This document shows, piece after piece, positions 42,642 through 51,775 of a DNA stretch of 64,000 nt (the stretch's first letter is position 1; every line of letters starts with the position of its first letter). The notes under the pieces were generated by a model that saw nothing but the letters and a program-made list of their open reading frames with translations, ran no database searches and was not told the origin of the DNA. The stretch is from Amycolatopsis aidingensis. Lineage in GTDB: Bacteria > Actinomycetota > Actinomycetes > Mycobacteriales > Pseudonocardiaceae. The DNA lies in NCBI RefSeq assembly GCF_018885265.1, contig NZ_CP076538.1, positions 7,414,001 to 7,478,000 on the forward strand, in the 5' to 3' direction. The position numbers were made by a program, and so were the translations under genes.

Positions 42642-44894
42642 CTACCAGACGAATCCCAGTCGCAGGAACACCGACTCGCCGGGGGCGTCATCGAGGCCGT
42701 CGTTGTCCACCACGCCGACCAGCCTGCGCCAGCCGAACCAGGACGGCCCGCCGAGCACGGCCAGCCCTTCCGGCTTGTCCGCGAGCACCCCGCCGCCCGC
42801 GGCGAGCGCGGGCCGCAGGTCCCGCACCTCCCGCTTGCGCAGCAAGGGTTTCGGCTCTCCCTCGGGCGCCGGCCGCAGCCGCCCGATGCGCACCTCGTAC
42901 ACCTTCTTGATCCGCGCGCCGGCGCCACGCCGGTTGTCCCGCTCGAGCACCAGCAGCGTGCGGTCGTCCACCGCGGTCAGCTCGGAGAGCCCGACCCACC
43001 CGCCTGCCGGTGCGGCCTCCAGCGGGTAGGCGGCGAAGGCCCAGCGCCCGGTGGACGGGGTGTACCTCGCCAGCGTCGCCCGGCCCGCGGGCTCACCCGC
43101 CCAGGCCCGCTGCACCGCGACCCACACCTGCTCGGTGCCCCGGTTCCGGACCACCGCGACACCTTCGAAGCCGAACCGGCCCGCACCGGCGGCGACCCGC
43201 TCGGGCAGCCGGACCTCCTCGAGCACCCGGCCCGCGCGGTCGGCGCGCACCAGCAGGTTCTCCGTGTCCTCTCCGGGGTCGCCTTCCACCGCGAGCCAGT
43301 ACCCGCCGCCGGGGCGGGCCGCGATCCCCTCGGTGTCATAGCCGACCGGTGTGCCGTTCCTGGTGAGCGTCCGTTCGCGGGTGACCCGCGCCGGATACCG
43401 CCGGGCGTCCACTGTGAGCACCCGGCTGGGCCGGTAGGCGTTGTCGGTGACGGCCACCAGGTTGCGATGGTCCCCGGGGATGCCGGACAGCCCGGACAGG
43501 GCACCGAAGCCGGGGCCGGCATCGTCGTCGGAGACGATCGACGGGGCGCCTTCGTTGTGCCGCAAGGACAACGCCAGCGGCTTCCTGGTCAGCTGGTAAC
43601 GCGCAAGCGAGGAACGGATCCCGTCCGCTGCGGCGTCCTCCTCGGCCGCGACCACCAGGGCGTCCAGCCGAGGGATCGGCAGGATCCCCTCCGGACCGAC
43701 CCCGGTGGGCAGGCCCTGCACCAGCTCCGGCCGTCGTGGATTGTCCACATTGTACACCGCGATTAGGTTCGCCCTTTCCATGCCGATGAAGGCGTACCGG
43801 TGCCTGCCGTAGGCCGCCACGGCGATCCCTTCCGGCTCGACCCCCTTGTTGTCGGCCCTGCCGTCCGGATACTGACCGTAGGAGGTGGCCAGTCGCTCCA
43901 GCTCGTTGCCCGAGTCGTAAAGCACCCGGCCGGTGCGCGCTTCGAAGACCGTCCAGGTGCGCGAACCACCCTGGTGGTCACCCTCGTCGGCGGTGCCGAG
44001 GGTGTGCTCGTCCAGCCAGCCGATCGCGTCCGGTTCCCGCGGCGCGGTGACCGATCCGCTCGGGTCGATCCGCCCGTCGTCCGCGACGTCCACACCGTCC
44101 ACTGTGGCCACTCCCGCGGAGAAGTGCGTACGCACCTCGCCGGTGGCCAGGTCGGCCAGCACGATGTGGTTGTTCTCCTGCAGGGTGACCGCGACCTGGT
44201 TGGCCGCATTGATCGAGACGTACTCGGGTTCCGGGTCGTTCGGGGCGACCTCGGCGAGTCCGGTGAGCTCGACCCTGCGGACCCGCCACTGCCCCGGCTC
44301 GCCGTTCAGGTCGAGCACGTCGAGGAAACCGGCTGGCTGCTGCGGGATCGCGCCGTCGTCGACATCCTCGTCCCGTTCGTTCTCGATGGCCACGGCGGCG
44401 TACCGGCCGTCCGGCGAGATGTCGATCGAGTCCGGCTGCCCACCGAGGTCATGCGTGGCGACCACCCGCCTGGCCGCGATGTCCACGACCTGTAGCAGCC
44501 CGGATGGATCCACATAGGACTCCGAGGTGTTCACCGCGACCAGTGCCAGCCCATCGCGAACGTCCACCGAGGTCGGCTCGCCTGGCAGGTCCATGGTGCC
44601 TGCGGGCCGCAGGGTGTCACCGCGCAGCGTGCTGAAGCCGATCCGTTCCGCTGGCGAGTCGGTGTAAACCACGGTGCGGCCGTCCGGGGTCGCCGCGGCG
44701 ATCTCGGCGGCGGTGTGCTCCTCCGGCGCGGAGTTCCGGTACACCGGCAGGGTGGCGACCCGCTGGAACCGCTCGCCATGCCGCGGGACGCCGAGGTCCC
44801 CGGAATGCCCGCCATGCGCCGTCGCGGCCGGGACCGCCGCGGTCATCGTGCCCGCCACCAGCAGGCCGGTCAGTGCCCAAGCTCGAAATCTCAC
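42642..44894 (-). CDS. Secreted phytase-like/esterase-like beta-propeller protein
   Basis: The 750-residue protein has a signal peptide ending ATA-HG near residue 26. The body has repeated WD-like or propeller blades (for example DSIDISPDGRYAAVAIENE, VEPEGIAVAAYG). A C-terminal half of the esterase-like phytase type (TPVGYDTEGIAARPGGGYWLAVEGD, FGFEGVAVVRN) follows. Members of this family act on phosphate esters or bind surface polymers; no substrate can be assigned. It is monocistronic. Confidence 0.85.
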   Translation of the reverse strand: MRFRAWALTGLLVAGTMTAAVPAATAHGGHSGDLGVPRHGERFQRVATLPVYRNSAPEEHTAAEIAAATPDGRTVVYTDSPAERIGFSTLRGDTLRPAGTMDLPGEPTSVDVRDGLALVAVNTSESYVDPSGLLQVVDIAARRVVATHDLGGQPDSIDISPDGRYAAVAIENERDEDVDDGAIPQQPAGFLDVLDLNGEPGQWRVRRVELTGLAEVAPNDPEPEYVSINAANQVAVTLQENNHIVLADLATGEVRTHFSAGVATVDGVDVADDGRIDPSGSVTAPREPDAIGWLDEHTLGTADEGDHQGGSRTWTVFEARTGRVLYDSGNELERLATSYGQYPDGRADNKGVEPEGIAVAAYGRHRYAFIGMERANLIAVYNVDNPRRPELVQGLPTGVGPEGILPIPRLDALVVAAEEDAAADGIRSSLARYQLTRKPLALSLRHNEGAPSIVSDDDAGPGFGALSGLSGIPGDHRNLVAVTDNAYRPSRVLTVDARRYPARVTRERTLTRNGTPVGYDTEGIAARPGGGYWLAVEGDPGEDTENLLVRADRAGRVLEEVRLPERVAAGAGRFGFEGVAVVRNRGTEQVWVAVQRAWAGEPAGRATLARYTPSTGRWAFAAYPLEAAPAGGWVGLSELTAVDDRTLLVLERDNRRGAGARIKKVYEVRIGRLRPAPEGEPKPLLRKREVRDLRPALAAGGGVLADKPEGLAVLGGPSWFGWRRLVGVVDNDGLDDAPGESVFLRLGFVW

Positions 44895-44957
44895 CGGTGC
44901 TTCTTAGCCCGCGCGGGCTAAGGCCGCTGGTAGCCGAGATGAACCCCCGGCGAACCT

Positions 44958-45899
44958 TCAGCCGTGCCGGGCGTGGAACTGCGCCATCAGACCCAGCAAC
45001 TCCACCTTGTTGGCCTCCGGAAGCTCGGGATCGAACTCCCGGTAGAGCCGGTGCACGTTCGCCACCAGCCGTTCCGGCTGCAACCAGCCAGCGAACTCGC
45101 CGAGCTCGATATCGGCGGCGGCCGCAGGCACGTCCAGTCCCGCGTCGAACCGTTGCCGCGCCTGGTCCCGTACGTACTCCAGGTAGCGGCGGACGGCACG
45201 CACGCCATCGGCGTCGGTCGCCGGTCCGTGCCCGGGGATGATGTGCTCGGCGCCGAGCCCGAGAATGGTGTCGCAGGCGGCGATCCAGTTGTCCACCGGA
45301 CCGGCCCAGATCAGCGGGGTGGAACCGATGAAGAGGATGTCGCCGGTGAACACCGTGCGCGCGGACGGGACGTGCACCAGTACGTCGCCAGCGGTGTGCG
45401 CGGGCCCGACCTCGATCAGTTCCACCACGGTGCCGCCCACGGTCAGCTCCAGCCTGCCGGTGAAGGTCTGCCCCGGCAGCCTGGCTCCGCTCTCGGCGAA
45501 GGCGAAGGACCCGAAGGCGCGGTGCAGGTAGTCGCGCATCGGCTGCTCCAGCTCGGCCTCGGCCAGCGCGGCCAGCGCCTGCGGGGTCAGGTGCCGCATC
45601 TCCGCGGCCGCGTTCTCCGCGGCGATGATGTCGACCCCGGCGGGCAGCTCGTAGTTGCCGAACCAGTGGTCGCCGTCGCCATGCGTGTTCACCGCGACCT
45701 CGATCGGGGTCTGTGCGGTCAACGGGCTCATCGTGGCCAGCAGCTGGCGGGTGAGCGGCGCGTCGAAGAGGGTGTCCACCAGCAGTGCGCTGTCGGTGCC
45801 GCGGATCAGGCCGGCGTTGCTGCGTCCCCAGCTGCCGTCCGGCTGCAGGTAGGCGTGGACGTTCTCGGTTACCTCGTGCAGGTCCTTGGTGTACTCCAC
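44958..45899 (-). CDS. Metallo-beta-lactamase-fold hydrolase
   Basis: From GTG 45899 the product has 313 residues. The metal motif is NTHGDGDHWFGN, giving H-x-D-x-D-H instead of the usual H-x-H-x-D-H. Further ligands are AHTAGD and the GHGP near residue 220. The substitution of the second His by Asp occurs in some family branches. The C-terminal 90 residues are helical. The substrate is unknown. Confidence 0.85.
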   Translation of the reverse strand: MEYTKDLHEVTENVHAYLQPDGSWGRSNAGLIRGTDSALLVDTLFDAPLTRQLLATMSPLTAQTPIEVAVNTHGDGDHWFGNYELPAGVDIIAAENAAAEMRHLTPQALAALAEAELEQPMRDYLHRAFGSFAFAESGARLPGQTFTGRLELTVGGTVVELIEVGPAHTAGDVLVHVPSARTVFTGDILFIGSTPLIWAGPVDNWIAACDTILGLGAEHIIPGHGPATDADGVRAVRRYLEYVRDQARQRFDAGLDVPAAAADIELGEFAGWLQPERLVANVHRLYREFDPELPEANKVELLGLMAQFHARHG

Positions 45900-46029
45900 C
45901 GGGCCAGCTTCGCATCGGGGGCGGCCAGGCAACAGGGACGGCAGGGCTGGACACCGCGAGTAGCATCGATAGTCCGCACCGCCAATGTCGTCCGTGAGCC
46001 AACCACCCCCTGCACGCGAGGCGATCAGC

Positions 46030-46626
46030 ATGGGTGTTCCAGGTGACTCCGCACCGGCCGACGAGCCGGCCGTCGGCAGGTCCGGCGCCCGGTTTCCCTC
46101 GGCACGGCCGCGGAAGCGGTGCGAGGTCGGCCGGACTGGCGCACGCTTCCCCTCGGCGAAACTGCTGGACAGCCTGGCCGAGCCGGAACCCGAGATCGAA
46201 CCGTCGCCACCGCAGGTGGCCGAACCGGAACCCCGGCCCGCCGAGCGGCTCGAGGACGGCGAGGAGCTGCCCGTCGAGTCCGAGGCGGCCCGGCTGCGGG
46301 TGCGCCCCTATGTGCTGACCCACGGCCGTACCCGCTCGGCCAAGCACCTGGCAATGGAGACGTTGATCGCCACCGAACCACGCGGGCCCTGGCAGGACGA
46401 GTGGCTGAGTACGGAGAGCAGGGCGGTCGGGCGGCTGTGCGCCGAGCCGCGCTCGGTGGCCGAGGTCGCCGCCCTGCTCGCGCTGCCACTCGGGGTGGCG
46501 CGGGTGCTGCTCGGGGACCTGGCCGAGGCCGGGTTGGTCCAGGTGCACGCCAGCCTTTCCACCCCGGACGGCCGCCCTGACCTGGACCTGATGCGCCGCG
46601 TCCTGCGCGGCCTCCGTGCCCTCTAG
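46030..46626 (+). CDS. Orphan DUF742 protein with an N-terminal repeat
   Basis: The 198-residue protein has a C-terminal DUF742 winged-helix domain (RVRPYVLTHGRTRS, LCAEPRSVAEVAALLALPLG, about residues 90-190). The N-terminal half is disordered and contains the segment GARFPSA twice (residues 19-25 and 37-43). DUF742 genes usually sit in four-gene operons with a roadblock protein, a sensor kinase and a small GTPase; none of these is here. Confidence 0.87.
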   Translation: MGVPGDSAPADEPAVGRSGARFPSARPRKRCEVGRTGARFPSAKLLDSLAEPEPEIEPSPPQVAEPEPRPAERLEDGEELPVESEAARLRVRPYVLTHGRTRSAKHLAMETLIATEPRGPWQDEWLSTESRAVGRLCAEPRSVAEVAALLALPLGVARVLLGDLAEAGLVQVHASLSTPDGRPDLDLMRRVLRGLRAL

Positions 46627-46644
46627 CCGCGGTTGCCTGAAGGG

Positions 46645-46661
46645 GTGAATCGATGGTTCAC
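46645..46661. promoter_or_regulatory. Probable TetR operator
   Basis: GTGAATCGATGGTTCAC has perfect outer arms (GTGAA/TTCAC) around a partly symmetric centre and lies 7 bp upstream of the tetR ATG. Its position over the promoter suggests autoregulation of the acyl-CoA operon. Confidence 0.6.
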
Positions 46662-46668
46662 TTCTTGC

Positions 46669-47280
46669 ATGCCGTACCGGAGGACACCGCGGATCCAGGA
46701 GCGACTGGACACCCAGCGCGCCGCGATCGTCGACGCCGCCACGGAGCTGCTGGCGGAGAGCGGGTACGCGGGCTGCTCGATGGCAGCCGTCGCGGCCAGG
46801 GCCGGGGTCAGCGTGGGTAGCGTGTACCGCCACTTCCCCGGCAAGGCCGAGCTGGTGGCCGAGTTGTTCCGGGTGGTCGTCAGCCGCGAGGTGGCCGCGG
46901 TGGACGAGGCGTCCCGGAGCCGGGGCGAGATCACCGAACGGATCGTCGCGGTGATCGAGACCTTCGCGGGCCGCGCGCTGAAGGCGCCCCGGCTGGCCTA
47001 CGCCCTGCTGGCCGAACCGGTGGACGCTCCGGTGGAGGCGGAGCGGCTGCGGTTCCGCCGGGCGTTCCGGGACATCGTGGCCAGCCGGATCGAGGAGGGG
47101 GTCGCGGCCGGTGTGCTCCCGCCGCAGGATCCGCAGATCACCGCGGCCGCGTTGGTCGGTGCGGCCGCGGAGGTACTGATCGGCCCGTTGACCGCGGAGC
47201 ACACGGACGGCACGGCCACGGCCACCATGCCCGCGTTGTGCACATTCACCCTGCGTGCCCTAGGAGACGCACATGCCTAG
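46669..47280 (+). CDS. TetR-family regulator of the acyl-CoA operon
   Basis: The 203-residue protein has an N-terminal TetR HTH (CSMAAVAARAGVSVGSVYRHFPGKAELV, about residues 35-62). The ATG at 46669 lies only 7 bp after the palindrome, so the mRNA may be nearly leaderless. Its end overlaps the acyl-CoA dehydrogenase start by 8 bp. It probably controls the three downstream fatty-acid-type genes. Confidence 0.92.
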   Translation: MPYRRTPRIQERLDTQRAAIVDAATELLAESGYAGCSMAAVAARAGVSVGSVYRHFPGKAELVAELFRVVVSREVAAVDEASRSRGEITERIVAVIETFAGRALKAPRLAYALLAEPVDAPVEAERLRFRRAFRDIVASRIEEGVAAGVLPPQDPQITAAALVGAAAEVLIGPLTAEHTDGTATATMPALCTFTLRALGDAHA

Positions 47281-48904
47281 CACTCACGAAGTCACCAACC
47301 AGGTCCCGCCGCTGACCGGGCACGACGCCGCGGCCGATCCCGCGCTGCTGGAAGGGCTGCGCCGGGAGGGCGCGGGCTGGGCCGAGCCGGAGCTGCACGA
47401 GCTGGGCAGGCTGGCAGGCAGCGAGCAGGCGCAGGAGTGGGGCAGGCTGGTGAACGAGAACCGCCCGGTGCTGCGCAGCCACGACCGCTACGGCCACCGC
47501 ATCGACGAGGTGGAGTTCCACCCGCACTGGCACGACCTGATGCGGGTCGCGGTCGAGCACGGGCTGCACGCCGCGCCGTGGCGCGAGGACCGCACCGGGG
47601 CGCATGTGGCCCGTGCGGCCAAGAACTACGTCTGGACGCAGACCGATCCCGGGCACATCTGCCCGATCTCGATGACCTACGCGGCGGTTCCGGCGCTGCG
47701 GCACAACCCGGAGCTGGCGGCGCGGTACGAGCCGCTGCTCACCTCGCCGGAGTACGACTTCGGGCTGCGCGAACCCAGTGGCAAGCGCGGCCTGATCGCG
47801 GGGATGTCGATGACCGAGAAGCAGGGCGGCTCGGACGTGCGCGCGAACAGCACGCAGGCGCGGCCGGCCGGGGACGGCAGCTACCGGATCACCGGGCACA
47901 AGTGGTTCACCTCGGCGCCGATGTCCGACCTGTTCCTCACCCTGGCCCAGGCACCAGGTGGGCTGTCCTGCTTCCTGCTGCCCAGGGTGCTGCCGGACGG
48001 CAGTCGCAACCCGATCCGGCTGCAACGGCTGAAGGACAAGCTCGGCAACCACTCCAACGCCTCAGCCGAGATCGAGTACGAGGAGGCCACCGGCTGGCTG
48101 ATCGGCGCGGAGGGCCGGGGCGTGCGCACCATCATCGAGATGGTGAACAAGACCCGGCTGGACTGCGCGATCGGCAGCGCGGCCGGTATGCGGCACGGGC
48201 TGGTGCAGGCGGTGCACCATGCCACGCACCGCAGGGCCTTCGGCGAGTACCTGATCGACCAGCCGCTGATGGCGAACGTGCTGGCCGACCTCGCCGTCGA
48301 GGCCGAGGCAGCCACCACCGTCGGGATGCGGCTGGCCGGGGCGACCGACCGGGCCTGTGCAGGGGACGAGCGGGAAGACCTGTTCGGCAGGCTCGCCATC
48401 GCGGTGACCAAGTACTGGGTGTGCAAGCGCGCACCCGCGCATGCCGCGGAGGCGCTGGAATGCCTCGGCGGCAACGGTTATGTCGAGGAGTCCGGGATGC
48501 CGCGGCTGTACCGCGAGGCGCCGTTGATGTCCATCTGGGAGGGTTCGGGCAACGTCGCCGCGCTGGACGCGCTGCGGGCCATGGCCAAGCAACCGGAGAC
48601 CATCGAGGCGTTCTTCACCGAGGTCGAGCAGGCCGCCGGTGCGGACGCCCGGCTGGACGAGGCCACCGCGCGGTTGCGCAAGGAACTGGGCGACCTGGCG
48701 GACATCCAGTTCCGGGCCCGCCGCCTGGTGGAGACCTTCGCCCTGGTGCTGCAGGGTTCCCTGCTGGTGCGGCACGGCGATCCCGCGGTGGCGGACGCCT
48801 TCTGCGCCTCCCGGTTCGGCGGGGACTGGGGGATCGCCTTCGGCACCCTGCCCAGCGGCGTGGATACCGCGGCCATCCTTGCCAGGGCAAGGGTGCACTC
48901 GTGA
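47273..48904 (+). CDS. Acyl-CoA dehydrogenase, AidB-like
   Basis: The 543-residue protein matches the AidB branch of acyl-CoA dehydrogenases. It has a long N-terminal extension with HICPISMTYAAVPALR, the FAD segment MSMTEKQGGSDVRAN, KWFTSAPMSDLF, and the C-terminal ECLGGNGYVEESGMPRLYREAPLMSIWEGSGN. AidB itself guards against alkylation damage; operon members of this type may instead act on acyl-CoAs. It is co-transcribed with two hydratase-like genes. Confidence 0.93.
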   Translation: MPSTHEVTNQVPPLTGHDAAADPALLEGLRREGAGWAEPELHELGRLAGSEQAQEWGRLVNENRPVLRSHDRYGHRIDEVEFHPHWHDLMRVAVEHGLHAAPWREDRTGAHVARAAKNYVWTQTDPGHICPISMTYAAVPALRHNPELAARYEPLLTSPEYDFGLREPSGKRGLIAGMSMTEKQGGSDVRANSTQARPAGDGSYRITGHKWFTSAPMSDLFLTLAQAPGGLSCFLLPRVLPDGSRNPIRLQRLKDKLGNHSNASAEIEYEEATGWLIGAEGRGVRTIIEMVNKTRLDCAIGSAAGMRHGLVQAVHHATHRRAFGEYLIDQPLMANVLADLAVEAEAATTVGMRLAGATDRACAGDEREDLFGRLAIAVTKYWVCKRAPAHAAEALECLGGNGYVEESGMPRLYREAPLMSIWEGSGNVAALDALRAMAKQPETIEAFFTEVEQAAGADARLDEATARLRKELGDLADIQFRARRLVETFALVLQGSLLVRHGDPAVADAFCASRFGGDWGIAFGTLPSGVDTAAILARARVHS

Positions 48905-49743
48905 GCTCGCCGATCCGCACCGAGACCGAGGACGGGGTGCGCTCGATCATCCTGGCCAGGCCGGAGCAGTACAACACCATCACGCCGGAGCTGCGTACGG
49001 CGCTGGCCGCGGCGATCGACGAGGCGGATGCCGACCCCGAGGTACGGGTGATGCTGCTGCGCGCGGACGGTCCGGCCTTCTGCGCGGGTTACGGCCTGGA
49101 CTGGTCCACCGAGTACCAGGCCACCGCGGAGGCCGAAGCCGGCTGGGACTCCGCACAGGACTACCGGATGATGTCCCGGTTCGTGGAGGTGTACCTGAAA
49201 CTCTGGTACGCGGCCAAGCCGACGATCGCCGCCGTGCACGGCTGGTGCGTCGCGGGCGGCACGGACATGGTGCTCTGCGCGGACCTGATCGTGGCCGCCG
49301 ACAGCGCGGTGTTCGGTTACCCGCCCGCCAGGGTGTGGGGCACGCCGACCACCGCGATGTGGGTGTACCGGATCGGCTTCGAGCAGGCGAAACGCTATCT
49401 GCTCACCGGGGACGAGATCCCCGCTGCCACCGCCGAGCGGATCGGGCTGATCGCCGAGCGGGTCGCGGACGATGACCTGCCTGCGCGCTCGCTGGAACTG
49501 GCGAAACGGATGGCCCGGCTGCCCGGCAACCAGCTCGAGATGATCAAGCTGCTGTGCAACCAGACGGTGGAGAACATGGGCTTCGCCTCCTCCCGCACCC
49601 TCGGCACCCTGCTGGACGGCGTTGCCAGGCACACCAGCGAGGGCAGGGCCTTCGTGGCCAGGGCCACCGAGGCCGGTTTCCGGCAGGCGGTGCGGGAGCG
49701 GGACGACCCGTTCGGCGACTACGGGTCCCGGCCGAAGGAGTAG
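48901..49743 (+). CDS. Enoyl-CoA hydratase/isomerase family protein (280 aa)
   Basis: GTG 48901 overlaps the dehydrogenase stop (GTGA). The crotonase fold is visible: FCAGYGLDW (oxyanion loop 1) and VHGWCVAGGTDMVLCADL (oxyanion loop 2). The catalytic Glu positions of classical hydratases are not clearly conserved, so the exact reaction (hydration, isomerisation or another crotonase reaction) is open. It is the third gene of the tetR operon. Confidence 0.9.
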   Translation: MSSPIRTETEDGVRSIILARPEQYNTITPELRTALAAAIDEADADPEVRVMLLRADGPAFCAGYGLDWSTEYQATAEAEAGWDSAQDYRMMSRFVEVYLKLWYAAKPTIAAVHGWCVAGGTDMVLCADLIVAADSAVFGYPPARVWGTPTTAMWVYRIGFEQAKRYLLTGDEIPAATAERIGLIAERVADDDLPARSLELAKRMARLPGNQLEMIKLLCNQTVENMGFASSRTLGTLLDGVARHTSEGRAFVARATEAGFRQAVRERDDPFGDYGSRPKE

Positions 49744-49746
49744 CGC

Positions 49747-50505
49747 ATGCCGGTACGAGTGGAGCGCACCGGGCCGGTCACCACGGTGATCCTGGCCGGA
49801 CCGGAGAAACGCAACGCCGTGGACGGGCCGACCGCGGCCGCGCTGGCCGAGGCGTTCCGCGCCTTCGACGCGGACGAGCAGGCCGCCGTGGCCGTGCTGT
49901 ACGGCGAGGGCGGCACCTTCTGCGCGGGCGCCGACCTGAAGGCGGTCGGCACCGAGCGGGGCAACCGGCTCACCGCGGAAGGGGACGGGCCGATGGGGCC
50001 TTCCCGGCTGCGGCTGGGCAAGCCGGTGATCGCCGCGATCGCCGGGCATGCCGTGGCAGGTGGCCTGGAACTGGCGCTGTGGTGCGACCTGCGGGTGGCC
50101 GAGGAGGACGCGGTGCTCGGCGTGTTCTGCCGCCGATGGGGCGTGCCGCTGATCGACGGCGGCACGGTGCGGCTGCCCCGGCTGATCGGGGCGAGCAGGG
50201 CGATGGACCTGATCCTCACCGGCAGGCCGGTGGACGCGGCCGAGGCGCAGGCGATCGGGCTGGTCAACCGGGTGGTGCCGAAGGGCGGCAGCAGGCAGGC
50301 CGCCGAGGAGCTGGCTGCCGGACTGGCCCGGTTCCCGCAGACCTGCCTGCGCCAGGACCGGCTTTCCATGCTGGAGCAGGAGGGTCTCGCCGAGGAGGAT
50401 GCGCTGGCCGCGGAGTTCCGGCACGGCACGGTGTCGCTGGCCGCGGACAGCCTGGCCGGAGCCCGGCGCTTCGCCGATGGCGAGGGCAGGCACGGCGCCT
50501 TCTAG
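49747..50505 (+). CDS. Enoyl-CoA hydratase/isomerase family protein (252 aa)
   Basis: It starts three bases after the previous stop. Crotonase motifs are FCAGADLKAVG and IAGHAVAGGLELALWCDLRVA, followed by RRWGVPLIDGGTVRLPRLIG, which is typical of the family. It is the last gene of the tetR-acd-ech operon. The pair of hydratases suggests breakdown of an unusual or branched acyl chain. Confidence 0.92.
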   Translation: MPVRVERTGPVTTVILAGPEKRNAVDGPTAAALAEAFRAFDADEQAAVAVLYGEGGTFCAGADLKAVGTERGNRLTAEGDGPMGPSRLRLGKPVIAAIAGHAVAGGLELALWCDLRVAEEDAVLGVFCRRWGVPLIDGGTVRLPRLIGASRAMDLILTGRPVDAAEAQAIGLVNRVVPKGGSRQAAEELAAGLARFPQTCLRQDRLSMLEQEGLAEEDALAAEFRHGTVSLAADSLAGARRFADGEGRHGAF

Positions 50506-51356
50506 GAGTGCCCGCGGCGCCGGTCGGGTTTCTGACCCGGCCGCGGTGTGACGGCCCGGCGCCGGACCGGCCGCTCTTCCTCCCGTTCCCGGTCCACCAG
50601 GCCGGTGAGCAGGCGCTGCTGGCCGAAGGTCCATACGTTGTTGGCGAGGAAGTACAGCAGCACCCCGATCGGCATCGGGAAGAAGGACCCGGACACCAGC
50701 ATGCCGACCGGCGCGAGGTACATCATCGCCTTGCTGATCGTGGCCACCTGCGGGTTCGCCGTGGTGTCCTGCCGCCGCAGGCTCATCCGCATGGACAGGT
50801 ACGTCGCCAGCCCGGCGAGCAATATGAGCGGAATGCCCACGGCGAGCATATGGGCCCGGTCGGTGCCGACGGCGAGCAGTTCGGCTGACGGCTGGCTGAG
50901 CCAGTTGCCGAGCTTGGCGCCGAACAGGTCGGCGCCGAGGAAGGACTCCACCCCGGCCCGGTCGAAGACCTGGTTGGACTGGGCGTCCGGGGTGAACCCG
51001 CGCAGCACCCAGAACAGGCTGAGGAAGGCGGGCAGCTGGATCAGGGCGGGCAGGCAGCCGCCGAACGGGCTGGTGCCGTGCTCGGCGTGCAGTTGCTGGA
51101 TCTCGCGGGCGATTCGCGGTTGGTCGCCACGGTGTTTCTCCCGGATCCACTGGATCTGTGGCGCGAGTTCCTGGGTGCGCCGGGCCGCACGGAGCTGGCC
51201 GAGGGCCGGCCGGAGCAGCAGCGCGCGGATGGTGAAGACCAGGAAGGCGATCGCGAGCACCCAGGCGAGCCCGCTGTCGTGGCCGAGCAGGGAACCGAAG
51301 ATGGCGTGCCAGAACCACAGCACGGCCGAGACAGGGTAGAGCAGGAAGTCGAACAT
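50502..51356 (-). CDS. YidC/Oxa1-family membrane insertase paralogue
   Basis: The 284-residue protein has the Oxa1 layout: a first membrane helix, a cytoplasmic coiled coil with QIQWIREKHRGDQPRIAREIQQLHAEHG, and helices containing FGGCLPALIQLPAFLSLFWVLRG and VGMLVSGSFFPMPIGVLLYFLANNVWTF. A basic C-terminal tail follows. It is not beside rpmH/rnpA, so it is a second, orphan insertase. The gene downstream of its promoter side is a DUF6412-like membrane protein, a common neighbour. Confidence 0.93.
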   Translation of the reverse strand: MFDFLLYPVSAVLWFWHAIFGSLLGHDSGLAWVLAIAFLVFTIRALLLRPALGQLRAARRTQELAPQIQWIREKHRGDQPRIAREIQQLHAEHGTSPFGGCLPALIQLPAFLSLFWVLRGFTPDAQSNQVFDRAGVESFLGADLFGAKLGNWLSQPSAELLAVGTDRAHMLAVGIPLILLAGLATYLSMRMSLRRQDTTANPQVATISKAMMYLAPVGMLVSGSFFPMPIGVLLYFLANNVWTFGQQRLLTGLVDREREEERPVRRRAVTPRPGQKPDRRRGHS

Positions 51357-51431
51357 GGGGTCACTCCGTCAGGACGAGGAATTCGGACAGGCGGAAGCGA
51401 CTGCCCTGCTCGCGCGGAGATCAGGCGGGGG

Positions 51432-51749
51432 TCAGGCAGCCGCGCTGCCCGCTGACGGAGCTCGTGGCCGGGTGCGGCCCGGCGCGTCCGGATCACGAAG
51501 CCGGAGGTAGACGGCCGACCGGGCCCGTTCGCGCAGGCTGAGCGCCCGTTGCTGGACCGGGGCGGTGGTGGGCTCCGGCTGGACCCGGCCCGCGCAGACG
51601 ACCAGCGCCGAGGCCAGCGCGGCGGTGAGCGCGGTCGCGAGTGCGAAGGAACCGGCGTTGCCCGCGGTGGGCAACGCGAGGAACAGCGCGGGCAGGAGCA
51701 ACGCGAGCACGAAGCCGATGCGCGTGCCCAGCTGCGCCTGCCGTGTCAT
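51432..51749 (-). CDS. DUF6412-like small membrane protein
   Basis: The 105-residue protein has two hydrophobic segments (about residues 10-30 and 33-53) and a basic cytoplasmic tail with RALSLRERARSAVYLRLRDPDAPGRTRPR. It lies 75 bp upstream of the YidC paralogue on the same strand, an arrangement seen widely in actinobacteria. It may assist the insertase. Confidence 0.75.
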   Translation of the reverse strand: MTRQAQLGTRIGFVLALLLPALFLALPTAGNAGSFALATALTAALASALVVCAGRVQPEPTTAPVQQRALSLRERARSAVYLRLRDPDAPGRTRPRAPSAGSAAA

Positions 51750-51775
51750 ACCGGCATGCTACCCGCCATCGCGGG

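Noticed and set aside
47437..48900. N-terminal extension of the first hydratase through the dehydrogenase gene
   Set aside because: The frame is open by chance. The hydratase start is the GTG that overlaps the dehydrogenase stop, and the upstream sequence has shadow composition.
48478..51318. Minus-strand open frame of 946 codons
   Set aside because: It is the shadow of the dehydrogenase and two hydratase genes and overlaps the YidC gene in another frame.
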